From Paenibacillus pectinilyticus (GTDB lineage Bacteria; Bacillota; Bacilli; Paenibacillales; NBRC-103111): a stretch of 64,000 nt of DNA. Under the pieces are notes generated by a model. That model saw only the letters and a list, made by a program, of their open reading frames with translations, did not search any database and was not told where the DNA came from. Below, in pieces: positions 1 to 9,040 of the stretch. How positions within the stretch are numbered: the stretch's first letter is position 1; every line of letters starts with the position of its first letter. The stretch is from NCBI RefSeq assembly GCF_001700435.1, contig NZ_LYPC01000030.1:1-64000 (forward strand), written 5' to 3'. Made by a program: the position numbers and the translations under genes.

Positions 1-48
1 ATGTCCCCAGCGCTCTTTGAGCAGCTATATTATCAGCGGGTGGCTTAA
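1..48 (+). CDS. Possible 3' end of an upstream gene
   Basis: Frame 1 is open from the window edge to a TAA at 46-48 and would end in MSPALFEQLYYQRVA. With only 15 codons the product cannot be recognised. The open frame could also be chance. It is followed directly by the repeat array rather than by a visible terminator. Confidence 0.3.
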   Translation: MSPALFEQLYYQRVA

Positions 49-86
49 CTTAGTGACGTCTACTTTCTTGACAGAAGAGCAAACCC

Positions 87-291
87 GAGCTAAAGCATCG
101 TGCCCCCGCGCGATAGGCTCGGAATCTGAGCTAAAGCATCGCGCCCCCGCGCAATAGGCCCGGAAGCCGAGCTAAAGCATCGCGACCCCGCGCAATAGGC
201 CCGGAACCCGAGCCCAAGCATCGCGACTCCGCGCGATAGGCCCGGAACCCGAGCCCAAGCATCGCGACTCCGCGCGATAGGCTCGGAACCC
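87..291. repeat. 41-bp tandem repeat, five copies
   Basis: Five head-to-tail copies of a 41-bp GC-rich unit start at 87, 128, 169, 210 and 251, each beginning GAGCYHAAGCATCG, with a truncated sixth start at 292. Copies 4 and 5 are nearly identical. Most copies can form a short hairpin (ATCGCG / CGCGAT around a C-rich loop; copy 1 has ATCGTG, giving a G-U pair). The open frame on the opposite strand here is a by-product of the repeat. The array lies upstream of the sdaAB promoter. Confidence 0.9.
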
Positions 292-372
292 GAGCCTATC
301 ATCCCCCGGCCCCCCTCCAATGGGGCAGAAATCGAGCCCTTTCTCCCCTCATCATAAGGTCTATTTAAAGAC

Positions 373-401
373 TTGTCTTTTATATATTCCCTTCATACAA
401 T
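373..401 (+). promoter_or_regulatory. Candidate sigma-A promoter of sdaAB-sdaAA
   Basis: TTGTCT (373-378), a 17-nt spacer and TACAAT (396-401) lie 45 nt upstream of the sdaAB start. The -35 matches 4 of 6 and the -10 matches 5 of 6 consensus positions. Confidence 0.5.
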
Positions 402-445
402 AGGATAAGATAGTAAGTAACACCTTAGGATTGGAGCGCTGTGTG

Positions 446-1126
446 ATGCGTTTTAAAGATGTTTTTTCCATCATCGGACCCTCTATGATTGGCCCTTCCT
501 CCTCGCACACCGCGGGTGCTATTCGATTAGGACGCGTCGCTGGGCAGCTGCTGGGTGAACGGCCGCTGAAAGCGGACATCACGCTGTATGGGTCATTCGC
601 CGACACGTATCGCGGACATGGTACGGATCTCGCTCTGATCGGCGGGATATTGGATTTTGAGACAGACGATCCACGCATCCCTCATGCCGCAGAAGAAGCG
701 GAAACGCTTGGCGTCGAGGTTGCTTTTCACATTAGCAAAGATAAAGCAGATCATCCGAACACGGTGGGTATTGTACTTACCTCAGAAAACCGCAAAGTCA
801 ACATGAGGGGCGCCTCCATCGGTGGTGGCAATGTGGAAATCATCAATGTGGACCAATTTGACGTGAAATTTACGGCGAACTACCCAACACTTGTGATCTC
901 TCATCAAGATCGCCCAGGAATGATTGCCGATATAACCACACTATTGGGGCGGAATCATATCAATATTGGCTTCATGGATCTAGATCGCAAAGGGCGCCAT
1001 CAAGAAGCCATGACCGTCATCGAGACGGATGCAGCCATTCCAGATGAGCTGTTACAAGAACTTTTACAATTAAGTATGATTACCGACATTCGAAAAGTGG
1101 ATCTTGCGGAAAGAGGCGGCGTATGA
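446..1126 (+). CDS. sdaAB: L-serine dehydratase, iron-sulfur-dependent, beta subunit
   Basis: Beta subunit of the two-subunit [4Fe-4S] L-serine deaminase, which converts L-serine to pyruvate and ammonia in the cytoplasm. The N-terminus carries the family signature SMIGPSSSHTAGA, and the last ~80 residues (from TLVISHQDRPGMIADI) form an ACT domain, usually amino-acid binding. ATG at 446 is preferred over an upstream TTG at 431 because GGAG at 433-436 sits 9 nt before it. The product is 226 residues, normal for the subunit. The stop overlaps the sdaAA start by 4 nt (ATGA), indicating translational coupling. Confidence 0.95.
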   Translation: MRFKDVFSIIGPSMIGPSSSHTAGAIRLGRVAGQLLGERPLKADITLYGSFADTYRGHGTDLALIGGILDFETDDPRIPHAAEEAETLGVEVAFHISKDKADHPNTVGIVLTSENRKVNMRGASIGGGNVEIINVDQFDVKFTANYPTLVISHQDRPGMIADITTLLGRNHINIGFMDLDRKGRHQEAMTVIETDAAIPDELLQELLQLSMITDIRKVDLAERGGV

Positions 1127-2007
1127 GATTCCGAACATTAAAACAGCTGGCCGATCTTTGTACGTCGGAAGGCTTAACGATAGCGCAAGTGATGCTGGCG
1201 GATCAGAGTCATGAGTCTGGCAAGCCGCCCGAGTATGTTTTTGATAAAATGCGCGCCTACTATCAGATCATGAAAGAGGCTGTCACCAAAGGGCTGACCG
1301 AGGATACAACCTCCCGGAGCGGGTTAACGGGGCGAGATGCGCAGCGGGTTGCCTCCTATCTCACGACGACGGAAGCATCGCTCGGCGAAGAGGCCTGCAA
1401 AGCGATGGCCTACGCGCTCGCGGTTTCGGAAGTCAATGCCTCGATGGGCCGCATTATCGCTACGCCAACCGCTGGCTCCTGCGGGATTATCCCAGGTGTG
1501 TTCATCAGTTCGCAGCAGCGTTTTGGCTGGGAGGATGACCACCTGGTCAATGGCTTGCTCTGCGCCGGTGCGATCGGCTATGTGATCGCCAACAATTCCT
1601 TCGTCTCCGGTGCCGAAGGCGGCTGCCAAGCCGAAGTCGGCTCGGCTATCGGAATGGCGGCCGGCGCACTTGTCGAGCTGCGCGGCGGCACGCCTGAACA
1701 AGCGATGCATGCGGTTGGTCTTGCACTGAAGAACACACTCGGACTCATCTGCGATCCCGTCGGTGGCCTCGTTGAGATTCCCTGCATCGTACGCAACGGC
1801 TTCGGTGCCGTCAACGCAATGGCCGCAGCCGATATGGCTTTAGCTGGCGTCCGCTCCGTCATTCCATCCGATGAAGTCGTTCAGGTGATGTACGAAGTGG
1901 GCACTGCCATGCCGGAGAAACATCGTGAGACCGCCAAAGGCGGCTTAGCGCAAACCCCAACAGGGCGAAAGATTATGAAAGAACTAAATCTCAAGAAAAA
2001 AAGTTAA
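1123..2007 (+). CDS. sdaAA: L-serine dehydratase, iron-sulfur-dependent, alpha subunit
   Basis: Catalytic subunit of the serine dehydratase encoded with sdaAB. It is 294 residues, the usual length. Glycine-rich cysteine-containing segments typical of the family are visible: TAGSCGIIPG, EGGCQAEVGSA and LICDPVGGLVEIPC; three of these cysteines are expected to bind the [4Fe-4S] cluster that activates serine. Start overlaps the sdaAB stop by 4 nt. A rho-independent terminator follows, so sdaAB-sdaAA looks like a complete two-gene operon. Confidence 0.96.
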   Translation: MRFRTLKQLADLCTSEGLTIAQVMLADQSHESGKPPEYVFDKMRAYYQIMKEAVTKGLTEDTTSRSGLTGRDAQRVASYLTTTEASLGEEACKAMAYALAVSEVNASMGRIIATPTAGSCGIIPGVFISSQQRFGWEDDHLVNGLLCAGAIGYVIANNSFVSGAEGGCQAEVGSAIGMAAGALVELRGGTPEQAMHAVGLALKNTLGLICDPVGGLVEIPCIVRNGFGAVNAMAAADMALAGVRSVIPSDEVVQVMYEVGTAMPEKHRETAKGGLAQTPTGRKIMKELNLKKKS

Positions 2008-2011
2008 CCGT

Positions 2012-2046
2012 GAAGTCTGTGGGCATATCCACAGGCTTTTTACTTT
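2012..2046 (+). terminator. Rho-independent terminator after sdaAA
   Basis: Stem AAGTCTGTGG / CCACAGGCTT (one mismatch) around a GCATAT loop, followed by a T-rich run. Confidence 0.8.
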
Positions 2047-2105
2047 TACCTTCCCTTCATTTCGGTATATAGTAAACATATTGAACGTGAAAGGAAGAAC
2101 TCGCT

Positions 2106-4148
2106 ATGCAAACACCCATGACCGAACAACAACAAGGGATCTTCCCAGCCGTTTGCCCGCTGGACTGTCCAGATCAATGCGGCCTACTGCTTCATAAACA
2201 AGACGGGAAGATTGTGAAAATAGAAGGAGACCCTGATCACCCCGTGACACAGGGAGCTATATGCAATAAAGTTCGCAACATGACAGCACGTATCTATGAT
2301 GATAAAAGATTACAGTATCCTATGAAACGCGTCGGCCCCAAGGGGGAAGAGAGCCGTTTCGAACGCATTTCCTGGGACGAGGCGCTAGAGATCATTACCG
2401 CTCGTTGGAAGGAACTGATCGACAAAGAAGGACCGGAATCGATCTTGCCGTATAGTTTCTACGGCAACATGGGACGGATCGGGACCGAAGGCATGGACCG
2501 ACGCTTCTTCCATCGCATGGGCGCGAGCCGACTGATGTACGCGATCTGCGAAGCAGCCGGTACGGAAGGCTACAAATACACGATGGGCGGCAGCTATGGC
2601 ACCGATCCGGAGGAGACCGTCCACACGAAGCTGTTCATCATGTGGGGTATCAATGCCGTCAGCACCAATATGCATCAGGTAATGCTGGCGGAGAAGGCCC
2701 GCAAGAATGGCGCGCAAATCATCGTCATTGATGCGCATAAGAACCATACAGGCCGCTGGGCGGACTGGTTTATTCCTATTTTGCCTGGGACGGATGCGGC
2801 TCTTGCGCTTGGGATCATGCACATTCTTTTCGCAGAGAATTTAACGGATCAGGCCTTCCTCGAACAGTACACCGTGGGACACGAGGAGTTAAGAGAGCAT
2901 GTCAAGCAATACGATCCTGCCAACGTTGCAGCCATTACAGGCGTACCTGTAGAGGACATCTACCGCCTTGCGCGGTTATATGGTCAGACGTCGCCATCGT
3001 TCATACGGATAGGGAACGGGATTCAGCATCATGATAATGGCGGCATGTGTGTAAGGACGATCGCTTGTTTACCCGCATTAACCGGTCAATGGCTGCATCA
3101 AGGCGGCGGTGCGATTAAGGGAAATGGCAGCCATTTGGAACATAATATTCCTGCGCTTCAGCGGCCTGATTTGCGTTCGGAGCCAGCCCGCCAGATCAAT
3201 ATGAACTTGCTGGGCAGTGCCTTGCTGGAGCTTGATCCGCCGATACATGCGTTATATGTCTACAACTCCAACCCCGCGTTAGTCGCTCCTCATGCGAATA
3301 AGGTGAAGGAGGGGCTTGAGCGGGAGGACTTATTCACCGTCGTGCATGATTTGTTTCTAACAGAGACGGCCAAATATGCGGATATTGTACTGCCGGCAAC
3401 GTCATCTTTTGAAAATACGGACTTCTATCGCTCCTACTGGCATCACTATGTGCACCTCCAATTACCTGTGATCGCGCCCTATGGCGAGAGTAAAGCGAAT
3501 GTGGATGTATTTCGATTGCTTGCAGAGAAGATGGGCTACGAGGAAGAGGCGCTGAAGGATAGCGATGAGGATATGGTTCGTCAAGCACTTGATCATCCAG
3601 GTAACCCGGCACTTGCCAACATTACCTATGAGGCCCTAGTGGACAAGGGGTTCATGAAGGCAGCCGTTAAGCCGTTATTTTCTGGGGAGTTGCGGACGCC
3701 TAGCGGCAAAATCGAGCTCTATTCGGCTGAAATGGCGAGTAAAGGTTACCCGGCTCTGCCGACCTACATACCGCTTCCACAGGAAAGTGAATTGCCATTC
3801 ATGTTCATCCCAGCGCCGAATCATAATTTCTTGAATTCCACTTTTGCGCATAATGAGAAGCATGTCCGCATGGAAAAGATTCCGAAACTGCATATGCATG
3901 AGGACGATGCGGCTGCGTTAGGTCTTATCAATGGCGAGCTCGCACGCGTGTGGAATGAACGAGGTGAATGTGAGCTGACGGTCATCATAGGTCAGGATGT
4001 TCGACGCGGTGTTGTGGTCAGTCAAGGTCTGTGGGCAGATTCACCAGGCAGCAAAACCCGTGTCAATGTGTTGACACCGGATCGTGTGGCGGATATGGGC
4101 GGAGGCGCTACCTTTTTCTCGGGACGAGTAGGTGTGGAAAAATTGTAA
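2106..4148 (+). CDS. Molybdopterin-dependent oxidoreductase (YyaE-like)
   Basis: A 680-residue member of the prokaryotic molybdopterin oxidoreductase (DMSO reductase/formate dehydrogenase) superfamily. The N-terminal [4Fe-4S] motif is visible: C17, C21, C25 (CPLDCPDQCG) and C53 (GAICNK). A central molybdopterin region follows, and a C-terminal dinucleotide-binding-like domain starts near residue 570. No Tat or Sec signal is seen, so it is probably cytoplasmic. Length and layout resemble B. subtilis YyaE, whose substrate is not known to me. No partner subunit or cofactor-synthesis gene is adjacent. ATG at 2106 follows AAAGGAAGAA. Confidence 0.85.
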   Translation: MQTPMTEQQQGIFPAVCPLDCPDQCGLLLHKQDGKIVKIEGDPDHPVTQGAICNKVRNMTARIYDDKRLQYPMKRVGPKGEESRFERISWDEALEIITARWKELIDKEGPESILPYSFYGNMGRIGTEGMDRRFFHRMGASRLMYAICEAAGTEGYKYTMGGSYGTDPEETVHTKLFIMWGINAVSTNMHQVMLAEKARKNGAQIIVIDAHKNHTGRWADWFIPILPGTDAALALGIMHILFAENLTDQAFLEQYTVGHEELREHVKQYDPANVAAITGVPVEDIYRLARLYGQTSPSFIRIGNGIQHHDNGGMCVRTIACLPALTGQWLHQGGGAIKGNGSHLEHNIPALQRPDLRSEPARQINMNLLGSALLELDPPIHALYVYNSNPALVAPHANKVKEGLEREDLFTVVHDLFLTETAKYADIVLPATSSFENTDFYRSYWHHYVHLQLPVIAPYGESKANVDVFRLLAEKMGYEEEALKDSDEDMVRQALDHPGNPALANITYEALVDKGFMKAAVKPLFSGELRTPSGKIELYSAEMASKGYPALPTYIPLPQESELPFMFIPAPNHNFLNSTFAHNEKHVRMEKIPKLHMHEDDAAALGLINGELARVWNERGECELTVIIGQDVRRGVVVSQGLWADSPGSKTRVNVLTPDRVADMGGGATFFSGRVGVEKL

Positions 4149-4204
4149 GGATCGCGAACCTCTGGGCGCTTGCCGGCATACGGTATAGCAGGAGATGATG
4201 ATCT

Positions 4205-4456
4205 ATGCCTATACAGCAAAAAGCTTACGCATTAATCGGCAGACCCGTCGGGATATCCCTCATGGATGGGACTGGCGTATCTGGTGTTCTGTGCAGTGTC
4301 TATGGTGGTTCAATTTATGTCATTGAATATTTGTATCACACGCAATTTGCGACCAAGCACTACAGATTTGATCAAGTCCGAGATATCATGCCTTTCCCGC
4401 ATTGTCAGCAACCGCACCCACAACCGCCCGTGTATCATCCACACCCGTTATATTAG
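4205..4456 (+). CDS. Small conserved-looking protein of unknown function
   Basis: 83 residues; not recognised. The ribosome site AGGAG (4190-4194) lies 10 nt before the ATG. The first ~60 residues look like a small beta-strand domain (GRPVGISLMDGTGVSGVLCS, GGSIYVIEYL), reminiscent of Sm-like or spore-coat small domains, but this is only an impression. The C-terminus is rich in His and Pro (HCQQPHPQPPVYHPHP), which might bind metal or be disordered. It sits between a terminator-less molybdoenzyme gene and an AlkD-like gene. Confidence 0.6.
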   Translation: MPIQQKAYALIGRPVGISLMDGTGVSGVLCSVYGGSIYVIEYLYHTQFATKHYRFDQVRDIMPFPHCQQPHPQPPVYHPHPLY

Positions 4457-4531
4457 GAGCCAGCCATCCATTTCACGCGGTGTTGTGACTTATGTTACAA
4501 TATGGAAAAATGGATGGTTAGCAGGTGGCTT

Positions 4532-5239
4532 ATGACCTTGAACGAGATGATGGCAAAGCTTGAAGAACTAGGCAGCGAGCAAACGAAGAAAACCTTTCTT
4601 CGGCATGGCGCACAAGAACCTCTGTATGGGGTGAAAGTGGGCGATCTGAAGAAGCTGGTCAAAATCGTGAAGAAGGATCGCGAGCTCGTTCTCGCACTTT
4701 ATGCGACAGGGAACACGGATGCGATGTACCTAGCTGGTCTTTCCATTGATCCTAGATCCATGACGATGCAGGAGTTACAAGCGTGGGCAAAACATGCCTA
4801 TTGGTACATGTTGGCGGAATATACGGTCGCGGGAGTCGCTGCTGAAAGCCCCCATGCACTGGTTTTAGCGAGAGAGTGGCTGCAAGAGGCAGACGAAATG
4901 ATGGCAACTTGCGGTTGGAGTACCTATACCAATTACATCTCGATCACGCCGGACGAGCAGTTGGATATTGCGGAGATTGCCGACTTACTTGAACAGATCC
5001 GAACAACCATTCATACGGAACGAAATCGCGTTCGCTACGTGATGAACACTTTTGTCATCGCAGTTGGCGCCTATTGTTTTCCCTTGTTCGATACCGCGAT
5101 GGAAGTTGCAGAGGAGATTGGCAAGGTTCATGTGGATGTAGGTCAGACAACCTGTAAAGTTCCGTTAGCGACCGATTATATTCGTAAAATAGAGAGCATG
5201 GGGCGGATCGGCAAGAAAAAAGCAACATGCATCTGCTGA
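4532..5239 (+). CDS. DNA alkylation repeat (AlkD-like HEAT-repeat) protein
   Basis: About 235 residues of helical repeats. The N-terminus (KTFLRHGAQEPLYGVKVGDLKKLVK) resembles the AlkD/AlkC-type DNA alkylation repeat family, whose founding members are glycosylases removing 3- and 7-alkylpurines. Whether this copy has glycosylase activity cannot be judged; many relatives are uncharacterised. ATG at 4532 is chosen because AGGTGG is 3-8 nt upstream; an ATG at 4502 is in frame. The C-terminus ends in CIC. A bidirectional terminator separates it from queF. Confidence 0.75.
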   Translation: MTLNEMMAKLEELGSEQTKKTFLRHGAQEPLYGVKVGDLKKLVKIVKKDRELVLALYATGNTDAMYLAGLSIDPRSMTMQELQAWAKHAYWYMLAEYTVAGVAAESPHALVLAREWLQEADEMMATCGWSTYTNYISITPDEQLDIAEIADLLEQIRTTIHTERNRVRYVMNTFVIAVGAYCFPLFDTAMEVAEEIGKVHVDVGQTTCKVPLATDYIRKIESMGRIGKKKATCIC

Positions 5240-5252
5240 TCCGATCGACATG

Positions 5253-5305
5253 AAAAAAGCTTGGTCATTCGCCAGTAACCTACTGGGAATTGACCAAGCT
5301 TTTGT
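5253..5305. terminator. Bidirectional terminator between AlkD-like gene and queF
   Basis: AAAAAAGCTTGGTCA and TGACCAAGCTTTTG form a long stem with an inner CCAGTA..TACTGG hairpin. There is an A run on the left and a T run on the right, so it can serve both convergent genes. Confidence 0.9.
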
Positions 5306-5309
5306 TGTT

Positions 5310-5810
5310 TTATCGGTTATCGATTTTTTCCGGATATAGATCATGATTCATCAAGCGATGCTCAGCCATGGCTTCGTATTTGGTTCCGGGTTGGCCCCAG
5401 TTGCAATACGGGTCAATGGAGATGCCGCCGCGAGGAGTGAACTTGCCCCAAACCTCTATATAGCGCGGGTTCATCAGATCGATGAGATCATTCATAATAA
5501 TATTGACACAATCCTCGTGGAAATCACCGTGGTTGCGGAAGCTAAATAGGTACAGCTTCAGGGATTTGCTCTCGACCATTTTAATCGTAGGAATATAAGA
5601 AATGTAGAGGGTTGCGAAATCCGGCTGACCTGTTACCGGGCAAAGACTCGTGAACTCAGGGAAGTTAAATTTGACGAAGTACGCCCGATCGGGATGCTTA
5701 TTATCAAAAGCTTCTAGGAGTGTTGGGTCATAGTTAAAAATGTATTTCGTGCCTTGATTACCTAGTAAGGTAATCTCTTTCAAATCTTCATTGCTTCTGC
5801 CTGCAGACAT
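5310..5810 (-). CDS. queF: NADPH-dependent 7-cyano-7-deazaguanine reductase QueF
   Basis: Reduces the nitrile preQ0 to the amine preQ1, the last free-base step of queuosine tRNA modification. 166 residues, the short single-domain type found in Bacillus. Catalytic residues are visible: C57 in FTSLCPVTGQPDF, which attacks the nitrile, and D64. The E-HEDC segment (GDFHEDCVN) matches the substrate-binding region. The ATG is preceded by AGGA at 7 nt. The leader carries a preQ1 riboswitch, as expected for feedback control. Confidence 0.97.
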   Translation of the reverse strand: MSAGRSNEDLKEITLLGNQGTKYIFNYDPTLLEAFDNKHPDRAYFVKFNFPEFTSLCPVTGQPDFATLYISYIPTIKMVESKSLKLYLFSFRNHGDFHEDCVNIIMNDLIDLMNPRYIEVWGKFTPRGGISIDPYCNWGQPGTKYEAMAEHRLMNHDLYPEKIDNR

Positions 5811-5820
5811 GGGTAATCCT

Positions 5821-5860
5821 CATTTCATAGTTTTTTAGAGAGGGAGTTTGCGAACCTCTT
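5821..5860 (-). promoter_or_regulatory. PreQ1-I riboswitch in the queF leader
   Basis: Read on the minus strand: stem AGAGG / CCTCT with loop TTCGCAAACTC, followed by the A-rich tail CTAAAAAACTATG and then the queF ribosome site. Stem and tail match the B. subtilis preQ1-I aptamer almost exactly. The loop differs: there is no TAG to pair with the tail CTA, so the P2 pseudoknot must use other bases. The ribosome site lies just after the tail, so control is probably at translation. Confidence 0.8.
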
Positions 5861-5991
5861 CTATAAGCAGGTCGGTCCGCTCATAGAGATGACTTCCTAT
5901 TTCATGAAAAATGTATCATATTCTGCAGGAAAAAGCATCTTTCTGCCGTGTGGCAATTATTACAGACTGGCGTAGATCGTCTAGGTCACGC

Positions 5992-6978
5992 TTACAGTGC
6001 CACGGGTTGTCCTAGCGCCACGGATTGGTAACCTGCTAACGCGACAACGGTTGAGCGTAGCCCATCTTCTCCCGTGATCGGCACTTGCTCGTCATTCAAC
6101 AACGCTTGAACGAATGCTTTCACTAAGTAGGCATCCATCGAGTCGCCCCAGAAATCCCATTGTCCTTTCCCATTATCGATGCTGTATAGCTCATTTTTTT
6201 GTGCAAAAGCATCGATCGAAAGAGTTCCTTTCGTACCCACAATGGTCATCGTCACATCGCCCCATGTAGGGAATGCGGGATTCCGCGACCAGCTGGTGTC
6301 TAAAACGCCGACTACGCCATTGGCAAATTTGACATGGATCATCCCTGAGTCATCAATATGGAGGTTTTCGTTGAATAACGTGGCCGCATAGGCGTACACT
6401 TCTTTCACTTCGGACTGGGTCATCCAATTCATCAAGTCCATGACGTGCACGGTATGATCTAATAAAGCGCCACCGCCGGATAGCTCGTGTTGGAGGAACC
6501 AGCCGGAAGGGAGTGATCCGCGATTCGTTCCCTTAATAGCGACGATATCCCCAATTTCACCCCGGTCGATCGCTTCTTTGGCTTTCACAACCGAGGCCAA
6601 ATAGCGGCATGGGAACGCCGTCATAAGCTGAACACCGTTTTCTTTGCAAGTGGCAATCATCGCTTCCATTTCTGAGACCGAAACGCCAAGAGGCTTTTCG
6701 CAAAGCACATGCTTGCCGGCTTTTGCTGCTGCTATCGTAATTTCTGCATGCTGTACGTTCTCGGAGCAGATGACGACGGCATCCAGTTCCGCAGCTAGCA
6801 AATCCTGATATTGCGCAAAGTAGGGAATTCCGTACTTGGTAGTAATCTTTTCTACGCGACTATGGATCTCGTCTGCAATACCCACGACCTCCACCTGCGA
6901 GATCGCTCGGAGTGAATCCAGATAAGAGTATGCATGGCCGTGCGCAAAACTGATCATACCTACTTTTAATTTCTTCAT
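5992..6978 (-). CDS. Gfo/Idh/MocA-family oxidoreductase
   Basis: 328-residue NAD(P)-dependent sugar or inositol dehydrogenase family member. N-terminal Rossmann fold (KVGMISFAHGHAYSYL, unusual in having His where a Gly is common), then CEKPLG, the conserved lysine motif of the family at about residue 95, and a C-terminal alpha/beta domain with GGGALLDHTVHVMDLM. The start overlaps the stop of the upstream dehydrogenase gene by 4 nt, and GAGGAGG precedes it. The substrate is unknown. Both genes are divergent from the AraC-type regulator at 8126, suggesting one sugar-responsive unit. Confidence 0.88.
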   Translation of the reverse strand: MKKLKVGMISFAHGHAYSYLDSLRAISQVEVVGIADEIHSRVEKITTKYGIPYFAQYQDLLAAELDAVVICSENVQHAEITIAAAKAGKHVLCEKPLGVSVSEMEAMIATCKENGVQLMTAFPCRYLASVVKAKEAIDRGEIGDIVAIKGTNRGSLPSGWFLQHELSGGGALLDHTVHVMDLMNWMTQSEVKEVYAYAATLFNENLHIDDSGMIHVKFANGVVGVLDTSWSRNPAFPTWGDVTMTIVGTKGTLSIDAFAQKNELYSIDNGKGQWDFWGDSMDAYLVKAFVQALLNDEQVPITGEDGLRSTVVALAGYQSVALGQPVAL

Positions 6979-7985
6979 ACTGTTTCCTCCTCAGGCGTTG
7001 GACTGGTATTCAGTTGGACAGACTTGCCTGTCCTCACTGATTCTAGTGCAGCCATTGTAATTTCTAAGGCTTTATAGGCATCATTAGCCGTAACGATGGG
7101 CTCCGTTCCCTCGCGGATGCACTGAATGAAATGGGCGATTTCCAAATCATATGGACTGGAGAATCCCGGACTTTGCGGAACTTCTGCGAATTGTTTGCCT
7201 TCTGAATTCGAAGGAGCCTTACAGATCTGCAGTGAGCTGCTTTTTTGGCTGTCGCTGCGGATGATGCCTTTGCTTCCGGCGATTTCCACGGCAGTTTGGA
7301 AAGGTCCCTGGTAGCCCCAAAAGGCTTCCACATTCGCAACGGCCCCATTTTCAAAAAGGAGGGTAACAAGCGCATAATCAATGTCATTCACACGTTGGTT
7401 CAAACCATACACGGACTTCACTTCGCCGACGGCCCAACGTAGAAAATCGAGATCATGAATCATGAGATCCGCAATGACGCCTCCGCTTTTTTCCGCAACT
7501 TTGAACCAGGGTCTAACATCGCCAGGATGTGAGCCGATCCGCTTGGCATGAATCACTCCGACTCGACCTAACTTGCCCTCATCGATGGCTTGCTTCATTT
7601 GCACATATTCAGGGAAAAAGCGCACGACATGTCCGACAAACAACCGGACGCCGTATTGCTCGCAACCTTGGATCATGGCTGCTGCATCTTCTAAGTTAAG
7701 CGCAAGCGGTTTTTCACATATGACATGTTTGCCGGCTTGTGCCGCTTTCAACGTATATTCCTTATGTAAGAAGCTTGGTAATGTCACACTGACGACATCA
7801 AAATCAGCTTCGTTTAACATAGCTTCAAATGAGGTAAAAGCAGGTGCTCCCGTCGTAAGGGATAGTGCTTGTGCTAGCTCAATATCCAGATCGCATACGC
7901 CTGTTAACTCTACATCAGGCAGGTTCATATAGCTGTGAGCGTGTACGTTCCCCATTCCCCCGCAACCAACGATCGCTATTTTCAT
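6975..7985 (-). CDS. Gfo/Idh/MocA-family oxidoreductase
   Basis: 336 residues. The Rossmann motif GCGGMGNVHAHSY at the N-terminus and the conserved CEKPLA lysine motif are clear. GGVIADLMIHDLDFLRW contains the family's catalytic His region. First gene of a two-gene dehydrogenase operon; ATG preceded by GAGGAG at 9 nt. Paired paralogues of this kind often act on successive forms of one sugar, for example keto-inositols or glycosides oxidised at C3. That role is inferred, not shown. Confidence 0.9.
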   Translation of the reverse strand: MKIAIVGCGGMGNVHAHSYMNLPDVELTGVCDLDIELAQALSLTTGAPAFTSFEAMLNEADFDVVSVTLPSFLHKEYTLKAAQAGKHVICEKPLALNLEDAAAMIQGCEQYGVRLFVGHVVRFFPEYVQMKQAIDEGKLGRVGVIHAKRIGSHPGDVRPWFKVAEKSGGVIADLMIHDLDFLRWAVGEVKSVYGLNQRVNDIDYALVTLLFENGAVANVEAFWGYQGPFQTAVEIAGSKGIIRSDSQKSSSLQICKAPSNSEGKQFAEVPQSPGFSSPYDLEIAHFIQCIREGTEPIVTANDAYKALEITMAALESVRTGKSVQLNTSPTPEEETV

Positions 7986-8125
7986 GCAAATTCACTCCTC
8001 ATATTATCGTATGAAAATGTGTAACTAAGTAATATGATATAGGTATTGTGAGTTAGCGTATATGCGGACATTTATTCAGTTTGTATCCAAATTTGTCATC
8101 AGTGAAAGTGCGGTGTTCGGAATTC

Positions 8126-9010
8126 ATGGACATTTATAAAGAACCAATCCCCTATCAGAACCCATCGTTATGTATGAAAGTTTGGCGTTTCACCCAATCG
8201 GGAGCAGAAAGGGAGTACGGGAACGCGTGGCATTATCATAAAGAAATTGAATTCATTTTAGTCGAGCAGGGCACCCACGAAATTCAGACACCGAACCGCG
8301 TGTACACACTGCAAGCTGGTGATGTGCTGCTGATCGGTTCCTCCCAGCTGCATAGAGGACGCAAGATCAGCGACAAGGATCTTGTCTATATTGTGCTGCA
8401 CATTGACCTTCAGCCGTATTTCGATCCGGCTATGATGAGGTATTATCGACATTTCTTGGAGATCTTGCAGCCGCTGGAAGAGCTCAATTACATTTTCAGG
8501 GAGAATGAACCCGTCAAGAAGGAGATTGCTCAGATCATCACGGATACGCACGACGAAGTGATGGAGACGAATAAAGGCTATGAAATCGCCGTTAGCATGC
8601 ATATCAAGCATCTGCTCTTGATGCTGCTTCGGCATGATACGCGAGACTTGCTAACGTCCCCCGTACATGTGGAAGCGGATGCGGATATGATCCGGGCACT
8701 TGTCGCGTATGTGGACGAGCATTTGACAGAGAAAATCGATATGAATGCAGTCAGTCAAATTGCGGGGATGAGTTACACGTATTTCTCAAAATATTTTAAG
8801 AAAAAGATGGGCTCTTCCTTTATCGACTACGTTAACCAGAAACGAATCTCCACAGCGGAACGGCTCCTCGTTACCGAAAAACGCAGTGTAAATGAGATTG
8901 CAGAGTCTGTCGGCATTGGAAATATGGCACATTTCTATGAGTTGTTCAAACGATTCAACGGCTGTACGCCAAAACAATATTTGCACAAAATGAACGTGGA
9001 AGATAATTGA
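8126..9010 (+). CDS. AraC-family transcriptional regulator with cupin sensor domain
   Basis: N-terminal cupin-type sugar-binding domain (HYHKEIEFILVEQGTHEI, LQAGDVLLIG) and C-terminal AraC double helix-turn-helix (MNAVSQIAGMSYTYFSKYFKKKMG ... EIAESVGIGNMAHFYELFKR). Start is uncertain: ATG 8126 is used, though its ribosome site is weak; TTG 8081 is in frame. It is divergent from the two Gfo/Idh genes and is followed by the promoter at 9041, so it may regulate either side. Confidence 0.9.
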   Translation: MDIYKEPIPYQNPSLCMKVWRFTQSGAEREYGNAWHYHKEIEFILVEQGTHEIQTPNRVYTLQAGDVLLIGSSQLHRGRKISDKDLVYIVLHIDLQPYFDPAMMRYYRHFLEILQPLEELNYIFRENEPVKKEIAQIITDTHDEVMETNKGYEIAVSMHIKHLLLMLLRHDTRDLLTSPVHVEADADMIRALVAYVDEHLTEKIDMNAVSQIAGMSYTYFSKYFKKKMGSSFIDYVNQKRISTAERLLVTEKRSVNEIAESVGIGNMAHFYELFKRFNGCTPKQYLHKMNVEDN

Positions 9011-9040
9011 TTGGCACAGCGTTATGCGAATAGAAAAAGA

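Noticed and set aside
90..320. 76-residue minus-strand open frame
   Set aside because: It runs through the 41-bp array and is a by-product of GC-rich repeats.
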